DNA of 64,000 nt from Marinibacterium profundimaris (GCF_002210095.1 NZ_AQQR01000004.1:1-64000), one strand, 5' to 3'. Positions 42,565 to 51,973 are shown, counted from the first letter of the stretch. The notes: generated by a model from the letters alone, not told the origin. Program-made: numbers and translations.

Positions 42565-43497
42565 ATGACACTGTCCCTGACCCGGCGTGCCGCCCTCGCG
42601 GGGGGCGCGGCGCTTCCGATGGCCGCAGCGCTCGCCAGCCCGGCCCGCGCCGAGGCACACGAGACCGCGACCCCGATGCCCAACGCCCGCAGCTTCGCGC
42701 TTGGCGATCTGACCGTCACCACCCTGCTCGACGGGACCTTCCCGCGCGACGGCGTGAAGGACATCTTCGGCGTCAATGTCGACCAGGAGACCTTCGAAGA
42801 GGTGTCCGAGGCCAATTTCATCCCCGCCGACATGGCGCAATTCTTCTTCACCCCCACCCTCGTCGACACCGGGTCCGAACTGGTGCTCTTCGACACCGGG
42901 CTGGGCCAGGGCGGCATCGCCAAGGCGCTGGGTGACGCGGGCAAGACCACGGACGACATCGACATCGTCGTGATCACCCACATGCACGGCGACCATATCG
43001 GCGGGCTGATGACCGACGGCGCGCCCACCTTCGCCAATGCCCGTTATGTCACCGGACGCGCGGAATACGATGGCTGGAAGGCCCTGCCCGACAGCGGCCC
43101 GGCCAAGCAGATGGCCACCCATGTCGACCCGCTGGCCGAAAAGATGGCCTTTGTCGAAGACGGCGACAGCGTAGTGTCCGGCATCACCGCCATGGCCGCC
43201 TTCGGCCATACGCCGGGCCACATGACCTATATGCTGGACAGCAACGGACGGCAGCTGGTGCTGACGGCGGACCTGGCCAACCACTACGTCTGGCCGTTCC
43301 AGAACCCGGACTGGCACACCTCCTTCGACAGCGACAAGGAGATGGCCTCGGCCTCGCGCCGCCGCGTGCTCGATATGCTGGCCGCCGAGAAGGTGCCGAT
43401 GATCGGCTACCACATGCCGTTCCCGGCCGCGGGCTTCGTGGAACCGCGCGGCGACGGCTTCCGTTTCGTGCCGGTCAGCTACCAGATGATGGGCTGA
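42565..43497 (+). CDS. Tat-exported MBL-fold metallo-hydrolase
   Basis: A 310-residue enzyme. The N-terminus (LTRRAALAGGAAL) is a Tat-type signal ending near ARAEA. The metal site is H139-M-H141-G-D143-H144, with further ligands in FGHTPGHM and the Asp of LTADLANH. Resembles quorum-quenching lactonase and methyl-parathion hydrolase relatives; substrate not assignable. GGAGG ten bases before the ATG supports the start. Confidence 0.9.
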   Translation: MTLSLTRRAALAGGAALPMAAALASPARAEAHETATPMPNARSFALGDLTVTTLLDGTFPRDGVKDIFGVNVDQETFEEVSEANFIPADMAQFFFTPTLVDTGSELVLFDTGLGQGGIAKALGDAGKTTDDIDIVVITHMHGDHIGGLMTDGAPTFANARYVTGRAEYDGWKALPDSGPAKQMATHVDPLAEKMAFVEDGDSVVSGITAMAAFGHTPGHMTYMLDSNGRQLVLTADLANHYVWPFQNPDWHTSFDSDKEMASASRRRVLDMLAAEKVPMIGYHMPFPAAGFVEPRGDGFRFVPVSYQMMG

Positions 43498-43572
43498 GCC
43501 CGCCCCGGGGCCTCCGCCCCGACACAGGCTGCGGCGCCCGCCCCGGCGGGCGCCCCGTCCCAAAGGTGGGCC

Positions 43573-44904
43573 TCAGAACCCTTCCATCAGCGTGATCGGC
43601 GTGCCGTCCGAGAAGCGCGAGAGGCGCAGCGCATGCGGGTCCACCACCGGGCTGGCCCCGGTGACCAGGTCCGCCATCAGCTTGCCGGCCCCAGGCCCGA
43701 TGCCGAAACCATGGCCGGAAAACCCGGTGGCGATGTAAAAGCCCGGCACCTCGTCCACGGCCGAGATCACCGGCACCGCGTCCGGTGTCACGTCGATCAT
43801 CCCGGCCCAGCTTTGCTCCACCTGTGCGCCCTTCAGCGCCGGAAAGGCCTTCTGCGCCGCCGCCCAGCTGCGGTTGCGCAGGCGTTCGTGCGGGTCCGGG
43901 TCCAGGATCCGCGTCTCCTCGAAGGGCGTGACCTCGTCATGGCGCCAACGCCGCTTCATCCGCGCCTCGGTCCACCAGCGGTCCGACAGGCGGAATTGCA
44001 GCGCGCTCCATTCCGCCCGCAGCGCCGGAAGGAACTGGCGCATCAGCCGGAAGCTGTCGGGCACGATATCGACCACGTTGCCCTCGCCCGTGGCGATCGT
44101 ATAGCCGCCGTCGGCGCGCTTGCGGATCGCGAAATCGTCGGTCCAGGCCGAGGTCTCGGGCCCGCCCTCGACCGGAGCGGTGCGCAGCACCGTGTTCATC
44201 ACCTTCAGCTGCGGCAGCTCGATCCCCGCGTTCCCGGCAAAAAGCCGTGACCACGCCCCACCGGCCAGCACGACGCTGTCGCAGGCCACGCCCCCCTTCT
44301 CGGTAAAGACACCCGTGACGCGGCCGGCCTCGACATCCAGCGAGCGCACCGCGCAATTTGTCATGACATGGGCGCCGCTCTCGCGCGCCGCCTCGGCGAT
44401 GGCGGGGGCGGCCCATTGCGGCTCTGCCCGCCCGTCGACGGGGGTGTAAAGCGCGCCGCTGGTCTTGATCCGGTGGCCCGGCAGCAGGTCGTCGAACGCG
44501 TCGCCGTCGACCACCCTGCAGGCGATCTGGTGCGGCTCAAGGTGCCTGGCCCAATCCTCGTAGCCCGCGCGCGACCGCTCTCCGGCGGCGGCAAAGAGGA
44601 TGCCGCATTTCGTGTAGCCCAGCTTGCGCCCGGTGCGCTCTTCCAGCCCCTCCCACAGGCGGATCGCCTCGATCATCAGGGGGATTTCCCGCGGATCGCG
44701 CAGCGACAGCCGCACCCAGCCCCAGTTGCGCGAGCTCTGCTCGGCGCCGATCTCGCCCTTCTCGGCCAGCAGGACGCTGTGGCCGCGTTCGGCCAGCTCA
44801 AGCGCGGTGGAGGTGCCGATGATCCCGCCGCCGATGACGACGACATCGACGCGGGACGGCAGGGTGGGATCGGAGGCGACGGGGGTGGGGGATGGTCCTG
44901 GCAT
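43573..44904 (-). CDS. FAD-dependent amino-acid/amine oxidoreductase (DadA-like)
   Basis: A 443-residue DAO-family flavoprotein. The dinucleotide-binding GGGIIG (residues 25-30) starts the Rossmann fold, and a second FAD motif appears in the C-terminal FSGHGFGIGPGAGKLMADL. The SSRNWGWVR segment near residue 58 is typical of D-amino-acid-dehydrogenase-like and sarcosine/glycine oxidase-like enzymes. Substrate unknown. The gene is monocistronic and convergent with the MBL-fold gene. Confidence 0.9.
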   Translation of the reverse strand: MPGPSPTPVASDPTLPSRVDVVVIGGGIIGTSTALELAERGHSVLLAEKGEIGAEQSSRNWGWVRLSLRDPREIPLMIEAIRLWEGLEERTGRKLGYTKCGILFAAAGERSRAGYEDWARHLEPHQIACRVVDGDAFDDLLPGHRIKTSGALYTPVDGRAEPQWAAPAIAEAARESGAHVMTNCAVRSLDVEAGRVTGVFTEKGGVACDSVVLAGGAWSRLFAGNAGIELPQLKVMNTVLRTAPVEGGPETSAWTDDFAIRKRADGGYTIATGEGNVVDIVPDSFRLMRQFLPALRAEWSALQFRLSDRWWTEARMKRRWRHDEVTPFEETRILDPDPHERLRNRSWAAAQKAFPALKGAQVEQSWAGMIDVTPDAVPVISAVDEVPGFYIATGFSGHGFGIGPGAGKLMADLVTGASPVVDPHALRLSRFSDGTPITLMEGF

Positions 44905-44981
44905 GGCGGCACCATATCCATCGGCCCGGCGGTGTCACGGGGGGAATTGCCGGCCCGCGCCGAAGCGCTTACATCCGGCCC

Positions 44982-45371
44982 ATGACCGACCCGACCCTGC
45001 CCGATTTCGAGGCCCTGGCCGAAGCCGCCCGCGCCGCCCTGCCCGCGCCCCTGCGCGCGGCCGCGCGCGAGGTGGTCGTGCAGGTGGTGGACTGGCCGCC
45101 CGCCGACATGCTGCGCGAGCTTGAGATCGAGGATCCACTGGATCTCACCGGCCTTTACGACGGCATTCCGCTGACCGAGAAAAGCGGCTTCGACCAGCCT
45201 TTCGGGCCGGACGTGATCTGGCTTTTCCGCGAGCCGATCCTCGAGGAATGGCGCGACCGTGGCGATGTGGAACTGGCGGACCTGGTGAGCCATGTGCTGA
45301 TCCACGAATTCGCCCATCACTTCGGCTGGTCCGACGACGACATCGCCCGCATCGACCGCTGGTGGGAATGA
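44982..45371 (+). CDS. Small zincin-like metallopeptidase (PF06262)
   Basis: A 129-residue protein with the zinc-protease motif H108-E-F-A-H112 followed by HFGWSDDD, which supplies the third acidic ligand region. Length and motif position match the minimal zincin family PF06262, whose substrates are unknown. It is divergent from the FAD oxidoreductase with 77 bp between. Confidence 0.88.
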   Translation: MTDPTLPDFEALAEAARAALPAPLRAAAREVVVQVVDWPPADMLRELEIEDPLDLTGLYDGIPLTEKSGFDQPFGPDVIWLFREPILEEWRDRGDVELADLVSHVLIHEFAHHFGWSDDDIARIDRWWE

Positions 45372-45422
45372 CGCGCCCTGCGGGCCTGCGGCCCTGCGGA
45401 GCGCGGCCGACCGTTTGGCGGG

Positions 45423-45460
45423 GCGGCCCCTTCGGGGCCGCGGAAACGGCCCTTCGGGCC
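45423..45460. terminator. Two adjacent GC hairpins after the metallopeptidase gene
   Basis: GCGGCCCC-TTC-GGGGCCGC (45423-45441) and GGCCC-TTC-GGGCC (45448-45460). No T run follows. Probably an mRNA-end structure. Confidence 0.4.
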
Positions 45461-45505
45461 AGCCCGCCCAGGCCGCGCTGACGCGGAGTCAATTTCTTAA
45501 GGCTT

Positions 45506-45569
45506 GGTAAATCCGCCTCTGTAACCCCTTGATTCCGCGTGACCCGTCCCCTGTCCCACGCGTGGGACA
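45506..45569. repeat. 64-bp dispersed element, copy B, with 18-bp palindrome
   Basis: GGTAAATCCGCC at 45506 and, 46 bp later, TGTCCCACGCGTGGGACA (45552-45569). Same spacing and same palindrome as copy A at 19602. It lies 75 bp before the PfkB kinase start. Confidence 0.8.
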
Positions 45570-45644
45570 CCCCGGGCCGCGGCATCCCGTTTGACCCGCT
45601 CCGCCCCGGCCTCTAGCGTGGATGAACCTCACCGGAGCAGCCCC

Positions 45645-46607
45645 ATGAGCAGCCCCCTGCGCACCGATATCCTGACCATCACCCTGAACCCGGCCGTGGA
45701 CCTCGCCACCTCGGCGGCCGAGGTCCTGCCCGAGCTCAAGCTGCGCTGCACCCATCCCCAGGTCGACCCCGGCGGCGGCGGAATCAACGTGGCCCGGGCG
45801 GTGCGCCTGCTGGGCGGACAGGCCACCGCCCTGCTCGCCATCGGCGGCACCACCGGCGCGCGGCTGCTGGAGCTCCTGACGCTCGAAGGCGTGCCCACCG
45901 TCGCTTTCCAGGGCCCCGGCGAGACCCGCCAGAGCCTCTCGGTGACCGAGACCGCCTCGGGCCTCCAGTACCGCTTCGTCATGCCCGGCCCCGACTGGAC
46001 CGCCGCCGATGTCGCCCAGGCGCTCCGCTCGGTCGACCGGTCGGCCACGGACGGCACGCTGGTGATCCTGTCGGGCAGCCAGCCGCCGGGCGTGGCCAAG
46101 GAATTCCGCTCGCTTCTGGCCGAGCATGTGACGGATCGCGGCGCGAAGCTGATCGTCGACACCTCCGGCCCGGCCCTGCACGCCCTGGCCCGCGCGCCCC
46201 GTGCGGCGATCGACACGCTCCGGATGGACGACGCCGAGGCCGAGGAGCTCGCCGGCCGCCCGCTGCCCCTGCGCGAGGACAGCGCCGCCTTCGCCCGCGC
46301 CCTGGCGGCCAGGGGCGTGGCCCGGCAGGTCATCGTGGCGCGCGGCCCCGACGGATCGGTCCTGTCGACGCACGAGGCCAGCTGGCACTGCGCGGGCGCC
46401 GAGGTCGAGGTGATCAGCAAGGTCGGCGCGGGCGACAGCTTTGTCGGCGGCTACGCCCTGGCCCGCGCCCGCGACGCCACGCTCGACGACGCCCTCCGCT
46501 ACGGCGTCGCCGCCGCCTCCGCCGCCTGTGCGACCGAAGCGACGCGGCTCTGCGACCGCGAAGCGACCGAAGCCCTGCTGTCCGCCTGCGCCATCACCCG
46601 GCTCTGA
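45645..46607 (+). CDS. PfkB-family sugar kinase (1-phosphofructokinase/6-phosphofructokinase type)
   Basis: A 320-residue ribokinase-fold kinase. The substrate motif GGGGINVARAV and the catalytic GAGDSFVGGYA signature are intact. TLNPAVDLAT and the sequence length fit the LacC/FruK/PfkB branch that phosphorylates sugar phosphates. No fructose PTS genes are nearby, so a 6-phosphofructokinase or tagatose-6-phosphate kinase role is as likely as FruK. GGAG precedes the ATG at 45645. Confidence 0.9.
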   Translation: MSSPLRTDILTITLNPAVDLATSAAEVLPELKLRCTHPQVDPGGGGINVARAVRLLGGQATALLAIGGTTGARLLELLTLEGVPTVAFQGPGETRQSLSVTETASGLQYRFVMPGPDWTAADVAQALRSVDRSATDGTLVILSGSQPPGVAKEFRSLLAEHVTDRGAKLIVDTSGPALHALARAPRAAIDTLRMDDAEAEELAGRPLPLREDSAAFARALAARGVARQVIVARGPDGSVLSTHEASWHCAGAEVEVISKVGAGDSFVGGYALARARDATLDDALRYGVAAASAACATEATRLCDREATEALLSACAITRL

Positions 46608-46802
46608 TTTACCCCCGCGAAGGTCACGAGCGGCCCCGGCTCTGGCGTCCGAGCCGCTCACCACGGCCTCATCCACCACATGCCTGTCCCACAACGCAGC
46701 GGCCTACCGCACCGGCGGCGACCCGAACAGCACCCCAGCCCAACCACAGGCCGTCACCAGACGCCCACCGCCCGTCTCCGCCGCAGGGCAGCCCCCGAGC
46801 GC

Positions 46803-46818
46803 GGGGTGGGTGGGCGGG
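46803..46818 (+). repeat. G-quadruplex-type motif, copy 3
   Basis: GGGGTGGGTGGGCGGG followed by AGC. Located between the convergent PfkB kinase and cupin genes, 20 bp from the cupin stop. Confidence 0.75.
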
Positions 46819-46838
46819 AGCGGTCGGGGCTGCCGACG

Positions 46839-47228
46839 CTAGTCCAGGTCCGTCTGGATCCAGCGCGGCGAATGGTGGATGTCGACCGTCTGCAACCGCC
46901 CCGGGCCGATGTTCTCGAACCGGTGCGGCAGGCCCTTGGGCCCAAAGACCACCTCGCCCTCCGTGGCCTCGATCACCGCGTCGCCCACGAAGAACCGGGC
47001 CCGCCCGGCCACCACGACAAAGGTCTCGTCATAGGGATGCACGTGCAGCCGCGGCCCCGCACCGATCTCGTCGGTGCCATAGGTCAGCACCGTCACCTCG
47101 CCGCCCAGCTCCGCGCCCGGCACGTTGCCGCGCCAGGGCGTGGTGCCGTCGGCGGTAAAGAGCGTCCGTTTCGCCGGGGCACGCCCGTCAGGTTGTACGC
47201 TTCCGGGATCAAAATCCTTGCGGGTCAT
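46839..47228 (-). CDS. Cupin-domain protein
   Basis: A 129-residue single cupin. Motif 1 is GPRLHVHPYDETFVVVAGRARFFVGD (HxH and Glu metal ligands) and motif 2 is the FGPKGLPHRFENIGPG stretch. It is a small metal-binding beta-barrel enzyme or binding protein of unknown substrate. AAGGAGG is ideally placed before the ATG at 47228. Confidence 0.9.
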   Translation of the reverse strand: MTRKDFDPGSVQPDGRAPAKRTLFTADGTTPWRGNVPGAELGGEVTVLTYGTDEIGAGPRLHVHPYDETFVVVAGRARFFVGDAVIEATEGEVVFGPKGLPHRFENIGPGRLQTVDIHHSPRWIQTDLD

Positions 47229-47691
47229 GTCTTTGCCTCCTTGCGGGACCGGATCCGCGTGGCCGGGCCACGGACGGCAGAGTGGCCGACCCGCCCGTCC
47301 CTGTCCATCGTCCCCGATCATCTCCCCGCCGTCCGCCAGCGCATGACGCCGACCGGATCAGCGTCGCTCCAGCCATTCGTGCTCCAGGCGCCAAGCCGAC
47401 GCTTTTCCGATGCCCCCCGAGGCGACAGCCAGCGGCCACGACCGGCCGCTGTCCGCCAGCCGCGGCCCCGAAGCCTCCCACCACTGCCCATTTTTTACCC
47501 ACTGGCCGCCGCAGTCTTGCCAGAGTCTTGATCAGGCTAAGCGCCCAGGCATGTCGCCGACTGCGCCCCCTGGTTGGGGTTTGGCCGGCTGCGCAACCCA
47601 TGCGTGAATATTGTCCGGCATGGCGCTGGTTTTGTGTTAGAATGTGTACGAATAACAAGTTCAAGCCGAGCGGACGACCGGGAAGTCAGGC
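47229..47691. other. 463-bp gap with hairpin, no gene supported
   Basis: Between the divergent cupin and CPBP genes. A perfect stem-loop CAGCGGCC / GGCCGCTG lies at 47430-47451. The right-hand 90 bp (47600-47690) are AT-richer, with TTTTGTGTTAGAATGTGTAC, and are the likely promoter area of the CPBP gene. No credible frame. Confidence 0.5.
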
Positions 47692-48462
47692 GTGACACCA
47701 CCGAACTGGAAGACCGCGCTGGGCATTTATTGTGCCTACGCCGGGCTGATTTTAAGCATACGGCTTGCGATCGACCTCGATAACGGCAAGCCCGCCGACG
47801 TGGGGATGGCCTACGACCAGATCGTGCTGCCGCAGCTGATCGGCGCGCTGTTCCTGGCCTCGGCCGTCACTCAGCTGGTCTGGTGGGCACCGATCCTGAC
47901 CGAGCGCCGACGCGGCCATCCGCGCTGGATGCTTCCGATTCTGCTGGCCCTGATGATTGCGGCGATGCTGCTGAACGCGATCGGAGTCCAGTGGTCGGCG
48001 CTGGCGCCCCTGCACCTGGGGCTGCTGGCATTCGCCGCTTTGCTGATGGGAGTCAGCGAGGAGGTCCTGACGCGCGGTGTCATCATCGTGGGCCTGCGCG
48101 GCTCGCGGCTGGCCGAAACCTGGGTCTGGCCAATCTCGACCTTGCTCTTCGTGCTGGTGCAGCTGCCCACCAGGGCCTTTGTATACGAGATGCGCTCGGT
48201 GTTGGTGCAGGCGGTCGTGGCATTCATGATGGGCACGGGCCTGTACCTCGTGCGCCGGCTGAACGGGGGGCTGATCGCGCCCATTCTGGTCCACGCGGGC
48301 TGGGATCTGTTCCCCGTGGCGCAGGCCGCCTCGGGCGGGAACAGGCTGCCGGGGACCACGGTGCTGCAGAACATGGTCTACGGGGTATCCATGGGCATGG
48401 TCGCCATCGTGCTGGTGCAGGATCACCGGACGCGACGCGACCGTCTTTCGAGAAGATCCTAG
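47692..48462 (+). CDS. CPBP-family (CAAX-like) intramembrane protease
   Basis: A 256-residue protein with about seven membrane segments. The conserved CPBP motif is E123-E124-x3-R128 (GVSEEVLTRGV), and the second catalytic His is in PILVHAGWDLF. These Abi-type proteases or abortive-infection-related proteins cleave or process prenylated or membrane proteins; bacterial substrates are mostly unknown. It starts with GTG; GGAAGTCAGGC precedes it weakly. Monocistronic. Confidence 0.88.
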   Translation: MTPPNWKTALGIYCAYAGLILSIRLAIDLDNGKPADVGMAYDQIVLPQLIGALFLASAVTQLVWWAPILTERRRGHPRWMLPILLALMIAAMLLNAIGVQWSALAPLHLGLLAFAALLMGVSEEVLTRGVIIVGLRGSRLAETWVWPISTLLFVLVQLPTRAFVYEMRSVLVQAVVAFMMGTGLYLVRRLNGGLIAPILVHAGWDLFPVAQAASGGNRLPGTTVLQNMVYGVSMGMVAIVLVQDHRTRRDRLSRRS

Positions 48463-48541
48463 CCGACGGCCCGGCGTCTGTGGCGGCTGACCGGTGCCAC
48501 AGGTCTCAAGCGCCGGTTGAAAAGCTTTCGCAGGGGATGGG

Positions 48542-48583
48542 CCCCGGCTCTGCAAGAGCCCGGGGGGCGCCGGGCGCCCGGCG
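48542..48583. terminator. Paired GC palindromes between the CPBP and nadE genes
   Basis: CCCCGGCTCT / AGAGCCCGGGG (48542-48565) and the perfect palindrome CGCCGGGCGCCCGGCG (48568-48583) abut the nadE stop. Probably a bidirectional end structure for these convergent genes. Confidence 0.5.
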
Positions 48584-50242
48584 TCAGGACGGGTCGCGCC
48601 AGCGGTTCACGATGGGATAACGGCGATCCAGCCAGAAGGCCCGTTTGGTCAGCCGCGCGCCGGGGGCGGACTGGAACCGCTTGTATTCGCTGATGTAGAT
48701 CAGCTTCTCGACCTTCTGCGCCACCTCGCGGTCAAACCCCGCGGCCACGCAATCGGCGATGGATCCGTCCTGATCCACGAGGATGTCCAGCAGCGCGTCG
48801 AGTTCGGGGTAATCCGGCAGGCTGTCGCTGTCCTTCTGATCCGGGCGCAGCTCTGCCGAGGGCGGCTTCGAGATGATCCGCTCGGGGATCACCGCGCCCT
48901 CCGGGCCCATCATCCACGGCCGGTGATTGGCATTGCGCCAGCGGCAGGTTTCGAACACGCGGGTCTTGTAGAGATCCTTGATCGGGTTGTAGCCGCCGGC
49001 CATGTCGCCGTAGATCGTGGCATAGCCCACCGCGACCTCGGACTTGTTGCCGGTGGTCAGAAGCATTTCTCCGAACTTGTTGGACATCGCCATCAGCAGC
49101 AGGCCGCGCAGGCGGGACTGGATGTTTTCCTCGGCCAGGCCCGGCTCCATCCCGTCGAAATGCGGCGCCAGCGTTTCGGTGATCGCGTCCCGACCTTTGG
49201 TGATCGGCACGTAATCGTAATGCACGCCCAGCAGCTTGGCGGCGGCCTCGGCATCCTCGAGGCTGTCGGCCGAGGTGTATTCCGAGGGCAGCATCACGCA
49301 GCGCACGTTCTCGGGTCCCAGCGCGTCGGTGGCGATGGTGGCGACCAGCGCGCTGTCGACACCGCCGGACATGCCAAGAAGAACCTTCCTGAACCCGCTC
49401 TTGCCCATGTAGTCGCGCAGGGCGTCGACCATGACGCGGTAATCCTGCTCCCACGGATCGGGATGGGCCACGATCTCTCCGGTCTCGATCCGCCAGCCGT
49501 CGTCGGTGCGCGTCAGGTCGACATGGGCGATGCCCTCGTCGAAGACCGGCATCTGGAAGGCCAGCGCGCCCCCGGGGTTCAGCCCGAAACTGCCCCCGTC
49601 GAAGACTTGGTCGTCCTGGCCGCCCACCATGTTGAGGTAGATCAGAGGCAGCCCGGTCTCGACCACACGGGCGACCATCATGTTCAGCCGCACCTCGAAC
49701 TTGTTGCGGTAATAGGGCGAGCCGTTGGGCACGATCAGGAACTCGGCCCCGGTCTCGGCCAGGGTTTCGGGCACTTCGGGGTGCCAGGCATCTTCACAAA
49801 TGGGCGAGCCGACGCGGGTGTTGCCGACCGAATAGGGCCCGCCAAGCGGGCCGCTGTCGAAGATGCGGACCTCGTCGAAGACCAGTTCGTTGGGCAGGTT
49901 GTGCTTCAGCACGGCGGTCGCGATCTTGCCGCCCCGGCAGATCAGGTAGGCATTGTAGAGCCCGGTGCCTTCCGTCCACGGCGCCCCGATGGCCAGCGTC
50001 GGGCCGTCGGCGCATTGCGCGGCCAGCTCCTTCACCGCCTCCATCGCGGCGGTGTGAAAGGCCGGTTTCATGATGAGATCGCGGCAATTGTAGCCGGTGA
50101 TGAACATCTCGGGCAGCGCCACCATGTCGGCGCCGGCCTCGCGGCCCTGCTCCCAGGCGGCGCGGGCCTTGGCGGCATTGCCGGGGATATCTCCGACAAC
50201 CGGGTTGAGCTGCGCCAGTGTCACGCGAAAACGGTCGGCCAT
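48584..50242 (-). CDS. nadE: Glutamine-dependent NAD+ synthetase
   Basis: A 552-residue two-domain enzyme making NAD from deamido-NAD, ATP and glutamine. The N-terminal nitrilase-type glutaminase has the triad E45, K113 and C149 (SPICEDAWHPE). The C-terminal synthetase has the ATP pyrophosphatase loop GMSGGVDSALVATI near residue 295. It completes the pathway step after NadD, also in this window. Monocistronic. Confidence 0.96.
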   Translation of the reverse strand: MADRFRVTLAQLNPVVGDIPGNAAKARAAWEQGREAGADMVALPEMFITGYNCRDLIMKPAFHTAAMEAVKELAAQCADGPTLAIGAPWTEGTGLYNAYLICRGGKIATAVLKHNLPNELVFDEVRIFDSGPLGGPYSVGNTRVGSPICEDAWHPEVPETLAETGAEFLIVPNGSPYYRNKFEVRLNMMVARVVETGLPLIYLNMVGGQDDQVFDGGSFGLNPGGALAFQMPVFDEGIAHVDLTRTDDGWRIETGEIVAHPDPWEQDYRVMVDALRDYMGKSGFRKVLLGMSGGVDSALVATIATDALGPENVRCVMLPSEYTSADSLEDAEAAAKLLGVHYDYVPITKGRDAITETLAPHFDGMEPGLAEENIQSRLRGLLLMAMSNKFGEMLLTTGNKSEVAVGYATIYGDMAGGYNPIKDLYKTRVFETCRWRNANHRPWMMGPEGAVIPERIISKPPSAELRPDQKDSDSLPDYPELDALLDILVDQDGSIADCVAAGFDREVAQKVEKLIYISEYKRFQSAPGARLTKRAFWLDRRYPIVNRWRDPS

Positions 50243-50402
50243 GCGGTCAGGGTCCCTTGTGCTCCTCTCCGCTCCATAGCGGGATGCGCAGCGGGGTGAA
50301 AGGCGGGGCGGCGCAAAAGACGTTGCTCCGCTGGGTCCTCTCGCCTAGATTTGGCGCACCCACGCATTTGCTGTGCAGCTATGAAAGGCCTGACACTTCC
50401 CA

Positions 50403-51815
50403 ATGGCTTATCGACGGAATGCACTTCTTCCCGCCCTGGCGATCGCGATGGCCGCGGGGATCGCTGCCGTGCCCCTGATGGCACAGGACAGCCAGGTCCA
50501 GACCAAGCAATACGATGACGGCGGGGTCTATATCGGCAGCTTCCGCGGCGGGCTTCAGCATGGCGAGGGCACGTATACGCTGCCCAACGGCTACGAATAT
50601 ACCGGTCAGTGGGAAGACGGCGAGATCAAGGGCATCGGCACGGCGCGTTTTCCCAACGGGTCCGTCTACGAGGGCGAGTTTTCCAAGGGCAAGCCGAACG
50701 GCGTGGGCCGGATCACCTTTTCCGACGGCGGCACCTACGAAGGCGAATGGGTCGACGGTGTGATCAACGGCCAGGGCATTGCGATCTATGCCAACGGCGT
50801 GCGCTATGAGGGGCAGTTCCTGAACGCCAAACACCATGGCACCGGCACGATGCAAAGCCCCGGCGGATATGAATACAAGGGCGACTGGGTCGAGGGCCGC
50901 AAGGAGGGGATGGGCACCATCACCTATCCCGACGGCGCGGTCTACGAGGGCCAGATCCTGGCCGGCAAGCGCGAGGGCGAAGGCACGCTGACCCTGCCGG
51001 ACGGGCTGGAATATGTCGGCACCTGGAAGGACGGCCAGATCGACGGGACAGGCACGCTGACCCAGCCCAACGGCGACGTCTACGAAGGCGAGCTGGTTGG
51101 CGGCCGGCGCGAAGGCGAGGGCAAGGTCACCTATGCCAACGGCGACATCTACGAGGGCCAGTTCCTCGACGACCGGCGCCACGGCCAGGGCTCCTTCACC
51201 GGGGCGGACGGCTATGTCTACACCGGCTCCTGGGTGGCCGGCCAGATCGAGGGCGAGGGCCAGGTCGCCTATCCCGACGGGTCCGTCTACGAGGGCCAGT
51301 TCCGCGCGGATCTGTCGGATGGCGAGGGCAAGATCACCTATCCCGACGGGTCGAGCTACGAGGGCGACTGGGTCGCCGGGGTGATCGAGGGCGAGGGCCG
51401 GGCCGTCTTTGCCAACGGGATCGTCTACGAGGGCGAGTTCCTGAACGCGCTGAACCACGGCCAGGGCGTGATGACCTACCCCGACGGCTACCGGTACGAA
51501 GGCGGCTGGGAGAACGGGCTGCGCAACGGCGAGGGCACGGCGACCTACGCGGACGGTACGGTCTATACCGGCGGCTTCCAGGACGGCCAGCGCCACGGCC
51601 AGGGCGAGATCGTGATGCCGGACGGGTTCCGCTATGTCGGCGAATGGAACCGGGGCGAGATTTCCGGGACCGGCACGGCCTATTACGCCAATGGCGACAT
51701 CTACGAGGGCGAGTTCAAGTCCGGCAAGCGCCAGGGGGCCGGGACAATGACCTACGCCTCGGGGCAGGAAGCCACCGGCGACTGGGAGAACGGGGCGCTG
51801 TCGGACGGCAGCTGA
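50403..51815 (+). CDS. Exported MORN-repeat protein with about 19 repeats
   Basis: A 470-residue protein. A signal peptide (ending PLMAQDS, about residues 1-28) is followed by a near-continuous array of MORN repeats with 23-residue period, each showing YxGxW/F and a G-x-G turn (YIGSF, YTGQW, YEGEF and so on; I count about 19). The last repeat is degenerate (ATGDW). MORN arrays form extended beta structures that bind lipids or serve as protein scaffolds. The repeat DNA is also internally similar at 69-bp spacing, so copy number may vary. Probably periplasmic or outer-membrane. Confidence 0.9.
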   Translation: MAYRRNALLPALAIAMAAGIAAVPLMAQDSQVQTKQYDDGGVYIGSFRGGLQHGEGTYTLPNGYEYTGQWEDGEIKGIGTARFPNGSVYEGEFSKGKPNGVGRITFSDGGTYEGEWVDGVINGQGIAIYANGVRYEGQFLNAKHHGTGTMQSPGGYEYKGDWVEGRKEGMGTITYPDGAVYEGQILAGKREGEGTLTLPDGLEYVGTWKDGQIDGTGTLTQPNGDVYEGELVGGRREGEGKVTYANGDIYEGQFLDDRRHGQGSFTGADGYVYTGSWVAGQIEGEGQVAYPDGSVYEGQFRADLSDGEGKITYPDGSSYEGDWVAGVIEGEGRAVFANGIVYEGEFLNALNHGQGVMTYPDGYRYEGGWENGLRNGEGTATYADGTVYTGGFQDGQRHGQGEIVMPDGFRYVGEWNRGEISGTGTAYYANGDIYEGEFKSGKRQGAGTMTYASGQEATGDWENGALSDGS

Positions 51816-51872
51816 TCCCCAGGTCCGGTGCCCTTTTCTGATGCGGCGCGCCTGGGTGGGCGGCGTTGCGTC

Positions 51873-51973
51873 GGAGTATTTTGCCAAAGGTGAAACAGAT
51901 GGGCAGCGCCTTGTCGGCGGGCGTCGCGCGGGATGCGCACGTTGGAGTGAGGTATTTGGGCCAAGAAGAAGCA
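51873..51973 (+). repeat. Two copies of the GAGTATTT...GAAG dispersed motif
   Basis: GGAGTATTTTGCCAAAGGTG at 51873 and GAGGTATTTGGGCCAAGAAG near 51949, 75 bp apart and in the same orientation, between the MORN and GNAT genes. They match the copy at 21061-21086 in layout. Confidence 0.55.

Noticed and set aside
47692-48462. CPBP protease as an abortive-infection defence gene
   Set aside because: The family name Abi alone is not evidence. No toxin, restriction or other defence gene is adjacent.
48923-50299. 458-codon plus-strand frame across nadE
   Set aside because: Antisense to a clear two-domain NAD synthetase; composition typical of a shadow.
50403-51815. CRISPR-like periodicity
   Set aside because: The 69-bp periodicity is protein-coding MORN repetition, not repeat-spacer structure. 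No CRISPR array or cas gene is seen anywhere.
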